The notes under the pieces: model-generated
Databases searched by the model: none
Seen by the model: only the letters and a program-made list of their open reading frames with translations
Told to the model about the DNA's origin: nothing
NCBI GenBank assembly: GCA_001766655.1
Contig: MJCC01000004.1
Span: forward strand, 745,344 to 809,343
Direction: 5' to 3'
Length of the DNA: 64,000 nucleotides
From: Phytomonas francai
Taxonomy: Eukaryota > Euglenozoa > Kinetoplastea > Trypanosomatida > Trypanosomatidae
In this document: piece by piece, positions 28,873 through 39,124 of the stretch
How positions within the stretch are numbered: position 1 is the stretch's first letter
Layout: each line of letters begins with the position of its first letter
Position numbers and translations under genes: made by a program

Positions 28873-29583
28873 CTAAGCATCACTTTTCCTTATCTCACTG
28901 TCATCGATCTGTCGGAGCTCCACTAGCTGGTATAAATTTTGATGTAGGGTTGCCTCGATCTTATTCCTTAATGCAGAAGATTTTCTCTCCTCAAGAGAGG
29001 TGAAGAAAAGGTCCACGGCGTCCTGCAGATGCATAAGAGAGCGATTCCACCATATCCTAAAGCGATATGTCACCTCCGAGTGGAGCATGCTCGTGGAGGA
29101 GCGGATCTCCTCCTCCTGCTCCGCAATCTCGTGCTCCTGCTGCTGCATGAGCCTTTGGAGCTCCTCGTAGGCGTTGGAGGCGGTGAATTCAGGGAATAGC
29201 TTATCGCGCTCCAACAAGGCAAGACGACGGCGCCCCCTCACATCCTCCATCGCTATTTTCTCCTCCTCTATCAAGTGAGAAATGTCAATGCTAAGCAGAT
29301 AATACAACTCCCCGACCACCGCAGCACCAACGACCATAAACACCAGAAAGGATCTTACTTTACTGAAGCTCAGGAAGGGGCCGGGCGCGATCTCAGGCTC
29401 AAGCAGCAGCGGGCCCTCCGAGGCTATCGAGGTCCACTTATCCAGCGGTGGAAGAGGAGCCTCTGCGCTTACCTTCGCTGCTGCCTTCTTCCTTGCCTTC
29501 ACGATGAGCCCTGTCGGATCGCCAATCGCATTTTTTAATAATTCAGAAGAGGCTAAAAGCAGCGGCGACGCGCCACGACGCAT
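28873..29583 (-). CDS. Unknown membrane-anchored coiled-coil protein, possibly mitochondrial
   Basis: Not recognised. The 236-residue protein begins MRRGASPLLLASSELLKNA, a plausible mitochondrial presequence, and has one membrane helix at about 81-101 (VRSFLVFMVVGAAVVGELYYLL). This is followed by a charged helical stretch, about 108-165, rich in Glu, Arg and Gln (ELQRLMQQQEHEIAEQEEEIR), likely a coiled coil, then a further helix with WWNRSLMHLQDAVDLFF. A single-span inner-membrane protein with a soluble coiled coil is the simplest reading. ATG at 29583 is the first in frame. Confidence 0.75.
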   Translation of the reverse strand: MRRGASPLLLASSELLKNAIGDPTGLIVKARKKAAAKVSAEAPLPPLDKWTSIASEGPLLLEPEIAPGPFLSFSKVRSFLVFMVVGAAVVGELYYLLSIDISHLIEEEKIAMEDVRGRRRLALLERDKLFPEFTASNAYEELQRLMQQQEHEIAEQEEEIRSSTSMLHSEVTYRFRIWWNRSLMHLQDAVDLFFTSLEERKSSALRNKIEATLHQNLYQLVELRQIDDSEIRKSDA

Positions 29584-29917
29584 TGTACTAATGCCAAAAA
29601 CTTATAGGAAAGTTTGGCTTTATAGCGATGTAAAGAAAAAAATCCTGTCTCATCCCGCAATATAAGAATACAGATGTAGAAATGCTTAAAGTTCACTTGG
29701 CATAAGCAATGAGTCAAGTGTCTCAAACTCAACATGCGGTAATGGGGTCCGTTGCCCATTAAATGTACGTGCATTTTTATATTGTACACCATCTGAATTT
29801 CCCCAACCCTCAATTCCCAGCAAAGAACTCAGCTATGTCCTCCCTCTCCATGAAACTTCCTCCATCTTTCGCTATTTTCCCTTTTTATCTTCTTCCCCTT
29901 CGCAATCTCATGCTCGT
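29584..29917. other. Intergenic
   Basis: AT-rich spacer; pyrimidine-rich on the plus strand. Nothing recognised. Confidence 0.5.
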
Positions 29918-30160
29918 TTATTCCCACGGCTGGCGGCACATTGGGCAAGCCATATTCTCCTCTGTAGAGGTACACTTCTCAATGCAATGCAAGTGAAAGG
30001 TGTGATGGCAGCGCCCCGTTTGAAGAGGGCAGTTCTCGCCGGGGAAATTACAGCATGGACAAGGGGCCTCAAAGGGGCGGCGGCAAATCCCGCATGTATC
30101 ACCTTTGCAATCCCAGCTCCATTGGGCGACGGCGTGAAGGCCTTTGATTCGTATCTCCAT
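29918..30160 (-). CDS. APC11: Anaphase-promoting complex subunit 11 (RING-H2)
   Basis: Catalytic RING subunit of the APC/C ubiquitin ligase that triggers anaphase and mitotic exit. The 80-residue protein is a complete APC11: the start MEIRIKGLHAVAQWSW matches the family N-terminus, followed by CGICRRPFEAPCPCC, GENCPLQTGRCHHTFHLHCIEKC and CPMCRQPW. All zinc-ligand Cys and His positions of the RING-H2 plus the extra APC11-specific cysteines are visible, and length matches the human protein (84). ATG at 30160. Confidence 0.95.
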   Translation of the reverse strand: MEIRIKGLHAVAQWSWDCKGDTCGICRRPFEAPCPCCNFPGENCPLQTGRCHHTFHLHCIEKCTSTEENMACPMCRQPWE

Positions 30161-30969
30161 CCCCTCCTCCCCTCAGCACACCCAAAACCAAAAAGAGAAC
30201 TAATAAAGCGTTTGACGAATATACAGTGAATAGAAGACCGGAAAATCGATGTAGAGCCGCCTTTTCGATTGTTGTCGTCGTAATAAAATAAAAAGTAAGA
30301 GGAAAAGTGGGAGGGAGGTTCCAAAGATAGGGGAAATCCCAAGAGAATCAGAAAGGGATCATGTGTTCTTTTATATAATGCCGTTCGTGGCGCTTCGGCC
30401 CGAGCTTCACGCATTTACTATTACATGCTTATTTACTCACGTTACACGACGTCGTTTGAACACGACATGGCACGGAAAAGGGTTTTAAATATATCCCATT
30501 TAAAAAAAAGTATGCATATGAGTATACCATTAAGTACTTTACATGACACGAAATTTATGGCATATGCATTTTAGTGAGGTGTACGTTAAAAAAAAAAGGA
30601 TGTCCGTCCAATCTATAAGTGTCAACTGGCGCGACTAAAATTTAGACAATTAGGATGAAGCTTTGAAGGACTTTAGGCAATTGAGTATTTTTCACAAAAT
30701 GATAGGAGATCCCCTCTTGTGTACAGTCTTACACTGCTCCAATCCATCTTGAGGTCGTTTGTTCCTTTTTATGGAACAAATTCCATTTTATCGCAGGAGG
30801 CTTTTTTTTGTTATTGTTAAAAATATCTATGCATGCTATGGGTAGGAATGGAAAAAGTTCAGGAGGTTTTCAAGGGGGAGGAACATTGCCCTCCACCCCC
30901 TCCCCAAAAATTTTCCTTTTGTTTTCTGCCTTGAAGCTTTCCTTATCGCTTATTGCAGGTGCAAAAACA
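30161..30969. other. Intergenic
   Basis: AT-rich spacer with several A and T runs. A GGGGGAGG-type patch is near 30871-30882. No gene recognised. Confidence 0.5.
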
Positions 30970-31434
30970 TCATACTGTGTCATCCTCAGACTCCTCAGCC
31001 TCATCTTCGGTCAACTCCGCCCACTCTGCACTCATTAAGTCACACATATCCGATGCCAAATCCACGAACTTTTCAAATTCCAGCTGCCCGGCGATATAAT
31101 CCACACACACATACTGCAACGACATGGCGGGATCCTCAACCAACGCCAGGATGAGCTTCGCTACCTTTCCATCGGTCAATGATCGACCCTGCACGGATTC
31201 GTTCTTGATGAATGCATTTACAATCCCCTCGACAATTTGGCCGTACTCCTTATATAACGCGTAAACCTCCAAGCCGAGCTGCGAGTCTGTAGTGAATCCA
31301 TCCTGAAACACTTTTGAGAGTATTTCGTGTTTTTGACTAAAGAAATTGCCAATAATATCAGTGTTCTCACCTGCTACGAAAAAGTCATTCAGTCTAGTGA
31401 CAAACGCTAAGTCTTCTGATTCTAGAGAAGACAT
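30970..31434 (-). CDS. BART-domain (ARL2/ARL3-binding) protein
   Basis: BART-domain proteins bind ARL2/ARL3-type GTPases and in flagellates are often ciliary (ARL2BP, CFAP36). I start at MSSLESEDLAF (31434; 154 aa); another ATG lies seven codons upstream at 31455. The helical domain shows FVTRLNDFFVAGENTDIIGNFF, then LYKEYGQIVEGIVNAFI, the block equivalent to the Y..LVE..I helix of BART, and a final helix ending LASDMCDLM. The C-terminal 20 residues are acidic (ELTEDEAEESEDD). Assignment is from hydrophobic pattern and length. Confidence 0.65.
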   Translation of the reverse strand: MSSLESEDLAFVTRLNDFFVAGENTDIIGNFFSQKHEILSKVFQDGFTTDSQLGLEVYALYKEYGQIVEGIVNAFIKNESVQGRSLTDGKVAKLILALVEDPAMSLQYVCVDYIAGQLEFEKFVDLASDMCDLMSAEWAELTEDEAEESEDDTV

Positions 31435-31954
31435 TTTATATCCAAGCTGGTTCACAAAAATGGTCTATATGGATTTCTATTTTTTTTTGTACTTAACTTT
31501 TTAGACATTATCGCAAAAAAGTGGAGCAATGTCGGTGAAATGAATTAAAAAACATATTATATAGCAAAGGATCGTATGGGGGAAGGCTATTGAGCAAGGT
31601 AATTAGAAAATAAAACGACACCAAAATTAAATCTGCAGTGATAATCGTAGTAAGATATTTTTTACAAAGTTATTTAAAATATTCTAACCAGTCTCACAAT
31701 CAACCTCGACATTTAGTCCATTCGTCGTCCAATTTATCTTCATATGCCTATCTTGGTGTCCTCATTTTTCTGAATATTAATAGTGTCATATAGTGTACGT
31801 ACCCCTATTATAAGTTAAACTATCCTCTTTTTCTTTCTGTCACTGATTTGCATTTAACTTACTACACGATTAAAAGTGCCCAATAGTTAATATATAGATA
31901 ATAATAATAGTGCTTAATAATTAATATAAAACGAAATAAACTAGTAATAGTTAA
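31435..31954. other. Intergenic
   Basis: AT-rich spacer between p23 and the BART gene, with AATA repeats near 31894-31930. No gene recognised. Confidence 0.5.
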
Positions 31955-32545
31955 TTAAGCTGAAGCCTTCGAATCACCCGACGCAGCCTCCGGTTTCGCC
32001 TCCTCCTGGCTCTCGCCCTCGTCAATGTCGTCCTCATCCTCGCCCTCGCCGATGTCGTCCTCGTCGTCGGAGTCGGGCCCGCCCGGGGGCATGTTCTGCA
32101 TCATCGAGGAGAAGTCCATCCCCCCGGCGCCGCCGCCGAGCATGGAGGACATGTCCCCGTAGCCCCCAAAGCCCGCCGCGCGGTCGTCCTCCGGCACGTC
32201 GTCCTCGTCCTTCCAGAGATTCCAGTCGACGGAGAGCCACGCCTTGGTCTGCCGCGCCGGGAGGTCCACGAGGTGGTTCCAGTACCCCTTATCCTTCTTG
32301 ATCGCGCAGATCTGAATAGCCGTGCCGAGGACCTTGTAGGTCGACTCGGCCGGGGTGATCTCCTTCAGCAGCGGGAGCGCGCTGTGGATCTCGCGCGGCT
32401 CGGCGGACTGCGCGAGGAGGCCCTTCCCGCTCACAGTGATCGCCTTCTCCTCGAAGTCGACCTTGACGTCGCTCGCGGAGGTGACCTGGAGGGTGATGTA
32501 CAGCCGGTCATCGCGCTCAGCCCACTTCGTCGGAATGTGTGCCAT
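31955..32545 (-). CDS. p23: p23/Sba1 Hsp90 co-chaperone
   Basis: Binds ATP-bound Hsp90 and stabilises client complexes. In the 196-residue protein a CS domain covers about 1-110: PTKWAERDDRLYITLQV, VKVDFEEKAITVSGKG, and WNHLVDLPARQTKAWLSVDWNLWKDEDD, the W..L......WL..DW..W.DED signature of p23. The tail is Gly/Met-rich (GGYGDMSSMLGGGAGGMDF) and then strongly acidic (DSDDEDDIGEGEDEDD), as in p23 proteins. Coding region is GC-rich relative to its spacers. ATG at 32545. Confidence 0.93.
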   Translation of the reverse strand: MAHIPTKWAERDDRLYITLQVTSASDVKVDFEEKAITVSGKGLLAQSAEPREIHSALPLLKEITPAESTYKVLGTAIQICAIKKDKGYWNHLVDLPARQTKAWLSVDWNLWKDEDDVPEDDRAAGFGGYGDMSSMLGGGAGGMDFSSMMQNMPPGGPDSDDEDDIGEGEDEDDIDEGESQEEAKPEAASGDSKASA

Positions 32546-32934
32546 GGTGAAAGCTCGGTGTAGACGGGGTGTTGGTGTTTGCTCTGTGGTGTGGTGTGTA
32601 GAGTATAGCTTGGAATGCCCTAATGTTTTTTAGCTTACTAGATTGGGTGGTTGTGCTGATAAGTGTGAGTGAAGGGGAAATAGAGATTAGTACACACACA
32701 TACGTTTGGAGAGAGTTGGTCTGAAAGAAGCAGCTCATTGTTCCTTCACCAGGCAGCGATGAAGCAGAAAACAAGAGAAAGAGAAGGGGGGGGCGGGACT
32801 ATAATAACAGTCAAGAGTTTTAATACTGTCTTATATTACACTCATGTCGTATAGGGCACAATAAAAACGACCAAACGAGAGTGGTCAAGCCAACAAGAGT
32901 AAGACATTCGAGACGTACTTTTCTATCGCTTCGA
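32546..32934. other. Intergenic
   Basis: The part next to p23 is pyrimidine/CA-rich on the transcribed strand and probably holds the acceptor. Nothing else recognised. Confidence 0.5.
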
Positions 32935-33162
32935 TCACGCCTTAGGGGCTTCTCTTATATAGAGAATATTATTGTTCCGGAGTAGCATTTCCCCAAGGGT
33001 CGTTTCTTCCTTCGCCGACTCAACTGCGTCGGAAAGCTGCAAGTTCATGTACGGATCACAGCTTACAAGCGTGCCTGAATAGACTGGTCCCCACTTGCTT
33101 TTAACCTGCACAGGGTGACCTATGAGGCTGCATAAGAACGCTGCTGGAATGTCTTCATCCAT
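32935..33162 (-). CDS. SmF: Sm-F spliceosomal core protein
   Basis: One of the seven Sm proteins that ring the snRNAs, here serving trans-splicing and spliced-leader RNP assembly. The 75-residue protein is a single Sm fold: [38 protein letters not shown] (Sm1) and [14 protein letters not shown] (Sm2). The KWG in strand two is typical of Sm-F, whereas LSm6 has a different residue pair there. ATG at 33162. Confidence 0.88.
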   Translation of the reverse strand: MDEDIPAAFLCSLIGHPVQVKSKWGPVYSGTLVSCDPYMNLQLSDAVESAKEETTLGEMLLRNNNILYIREAPKA

Positions 33163-33173
33163 ATTTCGTTATG

Positions 33174-33192
33174 TATATATATATATATATAT
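33174..33192. repeat. (TA)n microsatellite
   Basis: TA run about 12 bases upstream of the Sm-F start. Confidence 0.9.
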
Positions 33193-33440
33193 TCCGAAAT
33201 TAATATTTATAGCTTATTCAATCTCGTAAATAGCTTAGTGATAAAGAGAAAACTGTGCCTTTTCTCTGTAACTACACGGACAACTGAAAATGAATGGGAG
33301 AAAAAATGAGAAAATAATCATAAGCGTAAAATACATTGTTAATGTGCCTTACACCTTTCAATATTGGGTTGATATTTTTTTCCTTGACATAAATACTTTC
33401 TCTCAGCTCCATTTCAATAGCATAAAATATCTCCAAACCA

Positions 33441-34181
33441 CTAGCCATCATTTTCGACTGTCAAAGAATCTTCCTCATTAGGTGTAGAATATCGAAGCAG
33501 CAGTAGTTTGCTATGCGCTAGCTGAGATTTCAGCTCGTGCGAAGCTCGATTCTTCTTCTGAGCGTAGAGTAGTAGTTCCGTCATATCGTCGTGCATGGCT
33601 GACAACATTGCTTCCAAAGAAGGATCGCGGCATGGGATGGGATCTTGGCCCCGCCTATCATACTTGTTTACCACATCTCTCCATTCCGAATCCTTCCGAC
33701 GCGCTTCGTCGGCTTTTTGTCTCCGCGTCTGAGCGGCAGCATTACGCAGTTTGACAGCCAGACGTTCGGCAACTTCATCCTCCGTGTTGAACGCGTCCAT
33801 TTCGGAGCGACCATCGCAGGGTCGGCGCGAGGAACCCACCCCAGACGCCGTCTGAAGCATTCTCATGTAAAAACAAAATGGATATATGTCCTGATCATAA
33901 TATTTAGTGGGTGTTGAGGACCCTACACACGACGAGACATCTTTATTTGTTGAATTTCCCACGTTTTCAACGTCGTCACGTGTGCCTGAGGATGAATGCA
34001 GGGAAGCTTTGGAGAACGAATCTTCATCGGAGCTCATGCTTTTCTCCGAATATAGCCGCTCATAAGGATCGGTACGGTAACAATCATCGTAGGAAATAGG
34101 TTTCTGAAACAAAAGTCGAATGCGCTCACACCAAACGATATACCTCTCTTCCTCGGTGAGAGGTTTCAGGTCAATGGACAT
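33441..34181 (-). CDS. Unknown conserved-looking protein
   Basis: Not recognised. The 246-residue protein has no signal or membrane helix. The first ~30 residues look ordered (LTEEERYIVWCERIRLLF), followed by a Ser/Asp-rich low-complexity region (about 45-95), then a charged helix around 130-170 (DEVAERLAVKLRNAAAQTRRQKADEARR), and a helical C-terminus (PSLEAMLSAMHDDMTELLLYAQKKN). It is likely a soluble cytoplasmic or cytoskeletal protein with a short coiled coil. Codon use is normal and the frame is clean from ATG 34181, which argues that it is a real gene. Confidence 0.7.
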   Translation of the reverse strand: MSIDLKPLTEEERYIVWCERIRLLFQKPISYDDCYRTDPYERLYSEKSMSSDEDSFSKASLHSSSGTRDDVENVGNSTNKDVSSCVGSSTPTKYYDQDIYPFCFYMRMLQTASGVGSSRRPCDGRSEMDAFNTEDEVAERLAVKLRNAAAQTRRQKADEARRKDSEWRDVVNKYDRRGQDPIPCRDPSLEAMLSAMHDDMTELLLYAQKKNRASHELKSQLAHSKLLLLRYSTPNEEDSLTVENDG

Positions 34182-34742
34182 TGCTTTAACTTTCTTTTCT
34201 GTTTGTTCTACTGATCTCGAAATAATCCCTGTCGATGATATGGACTGTTACATTTAAATGCAGACTGTTTGTTAGGGTTAAGAAAGCAATGTGAAGAATT
34301 TTCAAAAACAAGACAAAACGAAACAAAAAGGGAAGTGGGACACAAAAAATCCCCACTCCCTCCTCGTTCCTTTTCTTGTATTCACAATTAAGGATGATAA
34401 CCTTAGTTAAATTCTTATCATCTTTTTTTTTTGCTACAGAAGATTCTGATTATCCTTTGCTTTTAACGCAAAAACACTAAAAGCTTATCTCTAAGACCCA
34501 TAATACACTTTGATCCAAATGTTCGATTCCCATAGATATTAAATTCCTTCTAGTAATAATAATACCAAACGCACTGATGTGTTCCCTTTCCCTTGAGGTA
34601 AGGTGTAATCAGCATAATCAATAATTATGAATATATTTCATGCACTTTTTTAAATAAAAACTTATTCTATTATTATATAGGGCTAGGCATGCCACACTAA
34701 TTTTATAATTAAAGACTGAAAGGTAATAAATTAACCCTTTTC
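34182..34742. other. Intergenic
   Basis: AT-rich spacer. A GTTCGATTCC string near 34521-34530 resembles a tRNA B box but has no tRNA around it. Confidence 0.5.
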
Positions 34743-35693
34743 CTAATGGCCACTGGTCCCCATGCCAAGGGCCGACTTGTAGCTATCGTAGATCCACCAC
34801 TGTAGCCCAGTTAACGTGCCAATCATTAGAATACGCGTTCCCAGGCCCTTCGTGCAGAGGTTCATGAGCCCCACCTCCCTCGCAATCTGCCCGTACGCCT
34901 TACCAGCGTTGGTAGACTTGCCGCGTGCGGAAACCAGGGAGTCGGCGGGGTGGGATACGATCGCGCAGATGATACCGGCGATGTAGCCCGACATGAACGT
35001 GATGCTCAGCTGCGTCGCTTTGCTGTACTCATCACGTGGGCCTGTAAAGACGTATTTGTAGAAGGAGCGTACCACCTTTTCAAAGAAGAAGAACTTCGCC
35101 ATGGTGTAGGGGATCTGGCGGCCCCACAGAGGCACCAGAGACTTGAATGGGAAGCCACTGTTCGTATCCGATTTCATCTTACAGATCGCCGCAAGTGTGC
35201 CGGTGGGAAATGTCCCCTTTGGAGAGGTCTGAACTTTAACCTTCACCATCTCGAAGGGGCAGAGGAAGACATCAGCAACGAACTCCGCAGAGGCAGAACC
35301 TGCGAGCCAGATCAGGCCTGTGCAGCTTTTTGTGAGCTCCTCACCTGCCATATTCGAGTATAAGTCCTTAAACATTTCATAACATCCAAACTTAAAGGCA
35401 CCCTGGCCAGAGTAGCCCAGAAGCGTTGGAAGCCAACCCTTGAAGAGGCCTGCACTGCCGAGGCCCTGTTCACGGAGCATCAGCTTCATGCCTTGAGGGA
35501 GTGACTTATACTTCTCAGGGCTAACCTGCATATTACACTTTACCACATCAAGTGGGCAGACAGCGGTGTGGGTTAGACCGCATGCGAGGATACCTCCGCC
35601 AACGCAATTTAAGTAGTACTTCCCATCGTGCGGCACCGCGGGGTTCAGATAGCGGGCATCCCAAACCTTCGGGGGTTGATGAACTGCTGACAT
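34743..35693 (-). CDS. PiC: Mitochondrial phosphate carrier (SLC25A3 type)
   Basis: Imports phosphate with a proton into the matrix for ATP synthesis. The 316-residue protein has the three-fold SLC25 layout. Repeat one has CPLDVVKCNMQ (P-x-D-x-x-K signature) followed by EQGLGSAGLFKGWLPTLLGYSGQGAFKFGCYE, characteristic of phosphate carriers. Repeat two has CPFEMVKVKVQ with Glu replacing Asp, and repeat three has HPADSLVSARG. Six membrane helices fit. ATG at 35693; on the transcript a pyrimidine-rich tract and AG (ccattccactccaag) lie just upstream. Confidence 0.93.
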   Translation of the reverse strand: MSAVHQPPKVWDARYLNPAVPHDGKYYLNCVGGGILACGLTHTAVCPLDVVKCNMQVSPEKYKSLPQGMKLMLREQGLGSAGLFKGWLPTLLGYSGQGAFKFGCYEMFKDLYSNMAGEELTKSCTGLIWLAGSASAEFVADVFLCPFEMVKVKVQTSPKGTFPTGTLAAICKMKSDTNSGFPFKSLVPLWGRQIPYTMAKFFFFEKVVRSFYKYVFTGPRDEYSKATQLSITFMSGYIAGIICAIVSHPADSLVSARGKSTNAGKAYGQIAREVGLMNLCTKGLGTRILMIGTLTGLQWWIYDSYKSALGMGTSGH

Positions 35694-36233
35694 CTTTCAA
35701 ACTTGGAGTGGAATGGATAGATTAAAGATTACCTTAGTTATACCTCTTTAAGGGAAAGCAAAACGGCAATAATGAAGATCTGACAGGGGATTGGGTGGGT
35801 AGGATATCTTTAAAAGCAGAATATGTGAAAAACAGCCCGGAAGAAGGCTAGGGCAAGACTCCGTATGCTACTTTTCTAAATATAGCCATTCTCTACTATA
35901 ATAGTACATAAAAGTAAGAATGAAATATCTCAGGAAATGCATAGCTGAGCCTTTTAAAAGCTGGTTCAACCTTTTTATTGTTAAAGTAGATCCCATTCTT
36001 TTGATGTTCTCTATTTAGGTGTATAAAAGAACAGTAGCAATGGAGTGAGTTTGATAACATAGAGACTCTAAGATTTTAAAAACTTAGTAAAGATAATGCG
36101 TATATAATACTATATATCGAAAGCTTTAAAACCGTAAACTTACGTTTACCTATTTCTATGCCTACCTTTCGAAGTTTACTTCACACCCTTATGTATTCAC
36201 TTCGATTCACACGCATACACAAAAGACTCGTAT
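35694..36233. other. Intergenic
   Basis: AT-rich spacer, nothing recognised beyond the acceptor region next to the carrier. Confidence 0.5.
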
Positions 36234-37811
36234 CTATCGTGTGCCTTCAAAGCGCTCCAGGTCAATTTGAGGGGGGTTCTCAATAAAGACGCTGGTTGGA
36301 TGACATTTCCGCCACTCCTCCGACTCAATCACCAGAAAAGACCCGTATGCTTGTATATCAGGATCCTCGTAGACCTCCACAAGTGACCCTTCAAACCCAT
36401 CGCACTTGTAAAACGACACGATCACAACGGATGTCAGGACCGACCCGAGGACCAATACTACGCTACTGTATAAAATAAAAAGGCTTCCTGATACCGTCAT
36501 GACGACCAAAAAGAGGCTAAAGCAGATGGGGACCCCAGACCATAGGCAGGCCGCGAAGTTCCCGCCCGGAACCCGGTAGGGTCGCTCGAGCAGGGGTTGG
36601 CGAATGCGCAGCTTCAGAAAAGTAAGCAAAATGGTGATGAGTCGCAAGGCGTAAAGCACCTGATCTAACTGCACCAAAGTCTTGAAAGTAAAGAATATTG
36701 AAAGAGTGCCTGTTAAAACTGTGTTTAAAACGATAGCGTTTACATGTGTGTTGAATGTCTTTGAGGGCTTCTGCAGCCAGTTCGAAATGGCAGAAGGGAA
36801 AGCATTGATTGCAGCTATACCGGCCAGGGCCCGGGATGTGGTCGCTATAAGTGTTGTCATGAGACCGAACATCGACATGGCGCCGCCCAAGAGCACCATG
36901 GCTGCTAGCGGGGTTCCGCCGACGGCGTCCCCGACCTTCACCCAGAAGCCGTCATCCCAATCCTCAAAGGGAACATTTTTAAGTGCGTCGACACTTGCCC
37001 CGGCCAAAATAGGAGGAATATAGGTGAGGAGGGAGGCTAAGATCATCAGTATAAGCGCGCGGATGTACGTAGAGTTTGGGTTTTGAACCTCCTCAATCAC
37101 GTTTCCAACCGCTTCGAAACCGGAAAAATTCCACGTGATAACCGGCAAGAAGAGGGCCCAGTTGATTTTATCAGGCACATAGCTGATGCGCTCCCAATTC
37201 AAGCCCTCCGGCAGTTGTAAAACAAACATCAAAACGAACGGAACTAGCGTGATGACAACGATAAAAACACTAAGGGGTCCCAACAGTCTAAAACCGACTA
37301 TGTTGATGACCATGCAGAGACATAAGAAGCCAATCTTTACAAAAGTCTTCGAAACCCAGTCAAAGTCAAAGAGCACAGCGCAGTAATCCGCGAGAATCGC
37401 CGGATACAGACTGTTGTCTACTGTACTAAGAAAAGTTGTCCATAGGACCGTCGTGAAAGTAACCCACGATGGGAACGCGCAGTTCACCCACATAACGGGT
37501 CCTGCGTTGGATGGGATGGAACAGGAAAGCTCAGCCACACAAAGCGAGACGGGTATACCCCATGCAAATGGGATAAAAGAGAGGAAAATGATGGATAGCA
37601 GCGGTCCTCCGGAGCGGACAGAGTCCTCCATGCCGTAGCCGCCGCTAATAGTGGATGCATACATTACACCAAAGAGTGTTAAAGTGGTTAGTACCGCCTT
37701 GGGTTGAATTTCGTCACGCGTCCGCGGACTGAGGAAGCGCACAGTGGGAGAATGGCTGTGGTGGCGCATGAATGGAGTCTCCTTTGTGGCGCCATAATGA
37801 CTTTCACGCAT
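36234..37811 (-). CDS. APC-superfamily polyamine/amino-acid transporter (POT1/PUT type)
   Basis: Plasma-membrane proton symporter. The 525-residue protein has about 12 membrane helices after a hydrophilic N-terminus of about 40 residues. Family blocks match the plant PUT and Leishmania/Trypanosoma POT1 group: SGGYGMEDSVRSGGPLLSI (helix one with the GG.G motif), IPVSLCVAELSCSIPSNAGPVMWV, WNFSGFEAVGNVIEEVQNP, and RPYRVPGGN. These proteins carry putrescine or spermidine in characterised trypanosomatids; amino acids are possible for paralogues. ATG at 37811. No cluster of paralogues is seen here. Confidence 0.85.
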   Translation of the reverse strand: MRESHYGATKETPFMRHHSHSPTVRFLSPRTRDEIQPKAVLTTLTLFGVMYASTISGGYGMEDSVRSGGPLLSIIFLSFIPFAWGIPVSLCVAELSCSIPSNAGPVMWVNCAFPSWVTFTTVLWTTFLSTVDNSLYPAILADYCAVLFDFDWVSKTFVKIGFLCLCMVINIVGFRLLGPLSVFIVVITLVPFVLMFVLQLPEGLNWERISYVPDKINWALFLPVITWNFSGFEAVGNVIEEVQNPNSTYIRALILMILASLLTYIPPILAGASVDALKNVPFEDWDDGFWVKVGDAVGGTPLAAMVLLGGAMSMFGLMTTLIATTSRALAGIAAINAFPSAISNWLQKPSKTFNTHVNAIVLNTVLTGTLSIFFTFKTLVQLDQVLYALRLITILLTFLKLRIRQPLLERPYRVPGGNFAACLWSGVPICFSLFLVVMTVSGSLFILYSSVVLVLGSVLTSVVIVSFYKCDGFEGSLVEVYEDPDIQAYGSFLVIESEEWRKCHPTSVFIENPPQIDLERFEGTR

Positions 37812-38497
37812 GTATGTAAGCTAGGAAAGTGATTTGAAGTTGATGCCCCTATAATTGTAGAATTGAAAGACGTAAAAATTAATGATCGTCTATAAAAATC
37901 AAAAGGCGAGAACCTGATACTTGATCGCGGAAATACCGAAGGTAGGCCTCAACTCTGACTTTTTTTTATAGAAAAAGAGAAATATGAGTACTTTTGTGCA
38001 AATAAATGGTAGGATTTAGATTTTTTTTCACTCCCCCCCTAAAAGGTTAGAAACCACAATAAGGTCAACACAGGTTGAATATATTTCATTTTTATTCGTG
38101 TGCGCTTAAGCAAATACCTTATGCGGATAGGGAAACAGCAGTTTTCATTCACACACACTATCAAGGAAAAGAGACAATGCAAGAGAACATTGTATCTTTT
38201 TCTTGTAGGGTCTCGTCAAGAAAATAAATAGGCAGGCAAAAATCGCCAGAGGGGAAAATACTAAACACACACACCTAAATATCTCCTTTTTTATCCCCTC
38301 CCCCACCTTCCTCCTCTATAAAACAATTGCAATATTGGGGGAGGAAAAAACGCATTGCTAATAAAAAGCTAGAGGGAAACTATTACAGATCTCACTATGA
38401 CTTTTCTTCTCTCAGCCCTAATAAATAACTATCGATGTCATCTACGTTCTTTTTTTATGCATTCTCGCTAGGTTTGTGTTTAACCTCCTGTTACCCC
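37812..38497. other. Intergenic
   Basis: AT-rich spacer; short CA run near 38267-38273. Nothing recognised. Confidence 0.5.
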
Positions 38498-39124
38498 TCA
38501 ACGCCCTCGCAGCCGTGCGAACTGCTCCTCCAGCGCCACCATTTCCGTATCTGGGAGCGATTCCTCCGTGGTCTTTACGTTTAGCTTGGTGTCGTTGATG
38601 CGGAGTTTGTTGTCGAGGTTTTCCTTGAGGTCGAGCCCGTGGGCGTCGGCGACCTGTGCCATGAGATGACTCACCTCGTCCTCCGGTGTCGTCGTCGCGA
38701 CGCTCTGGCCGATCGCCTCCTGCATGTACGTCGACGTGACGTCGATGGTGTCGAACTGCTGCTCGAACTTATCCATAAGGTGGCCGATCTTGGCGGGGTC
38801 CATCGTCCGCAGCATCTGATCCACCCCGCGCACCATCTGCCCCATGTTATTCGTCATCGTCTTTGTCTTGATCGCCGTATCCAGGCGAGAGACGACCGCG
38901 TCGATGCGGGCCGAAAGGCGCAGGTTGTTGAGCGCCTCGTTCTTCTTTCGGATGCAGTTCTCAGCATAGATTCGGGCTCCCTCAAGGTTGCCCTTTTCAA
39001 TCGCCTTCTTGCACTTGTTCATCTCGGACTTTTGTTCTTTTTCGCAGCGAAAGGAGTTTTTAGAAAGTTGCTTGGCGGTAAACTTCAGCTGCAGCTGAAC
39101 ATCTAGCATTTTATCCAAAGACAT
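38498..39124 (-). CDS. CHMP1: CHMP1/Did2 ESCRT-III protein
   Basis: ESCRT-III component that recruits Vps4 for membrane scission in multivesicular bodies and cytokinesis. The 208-residue protein has the basic helical N-terminal core (LQLKFTAKQLSKNSFRCEKEQKSEMNKCKKAIEKGN, then ARIYAENCIRKKNEALN), the acidic C-terminal half, and a terminal MIM1 helix ALEEQFARLRGR that binds Vps4 and related MIT domains. Block order and length (about 200) match CHMP1. ATG at 39124 is the first in frame. Confidence 0.93.
   Translation of the reverse strand: MSLDKMLDVQLQLKFTAKQLSKNSFRCEKEQKSEMNKCKKAIEKGNLEGARIYAENCIRKKNEALNNLRLSARIDAVVSRLDTAIKTKTMTNNMGQMVRGVDQMLRTMDPAKIGHLMDKFEQQFDTIDVTSTYMQEAIGQSVATTTPEDEVSHLMAQVADAHGLDLKENLDNKLRINDTKLNVKTTEESLPDTEMVALEEQFARLRGR

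Noticed and set aside
34511..34540. GTTCGATTCC string resembling a tRNA B box
   Set aside because: No pairing T stem, no A box at the right distance and no acceptor stem.
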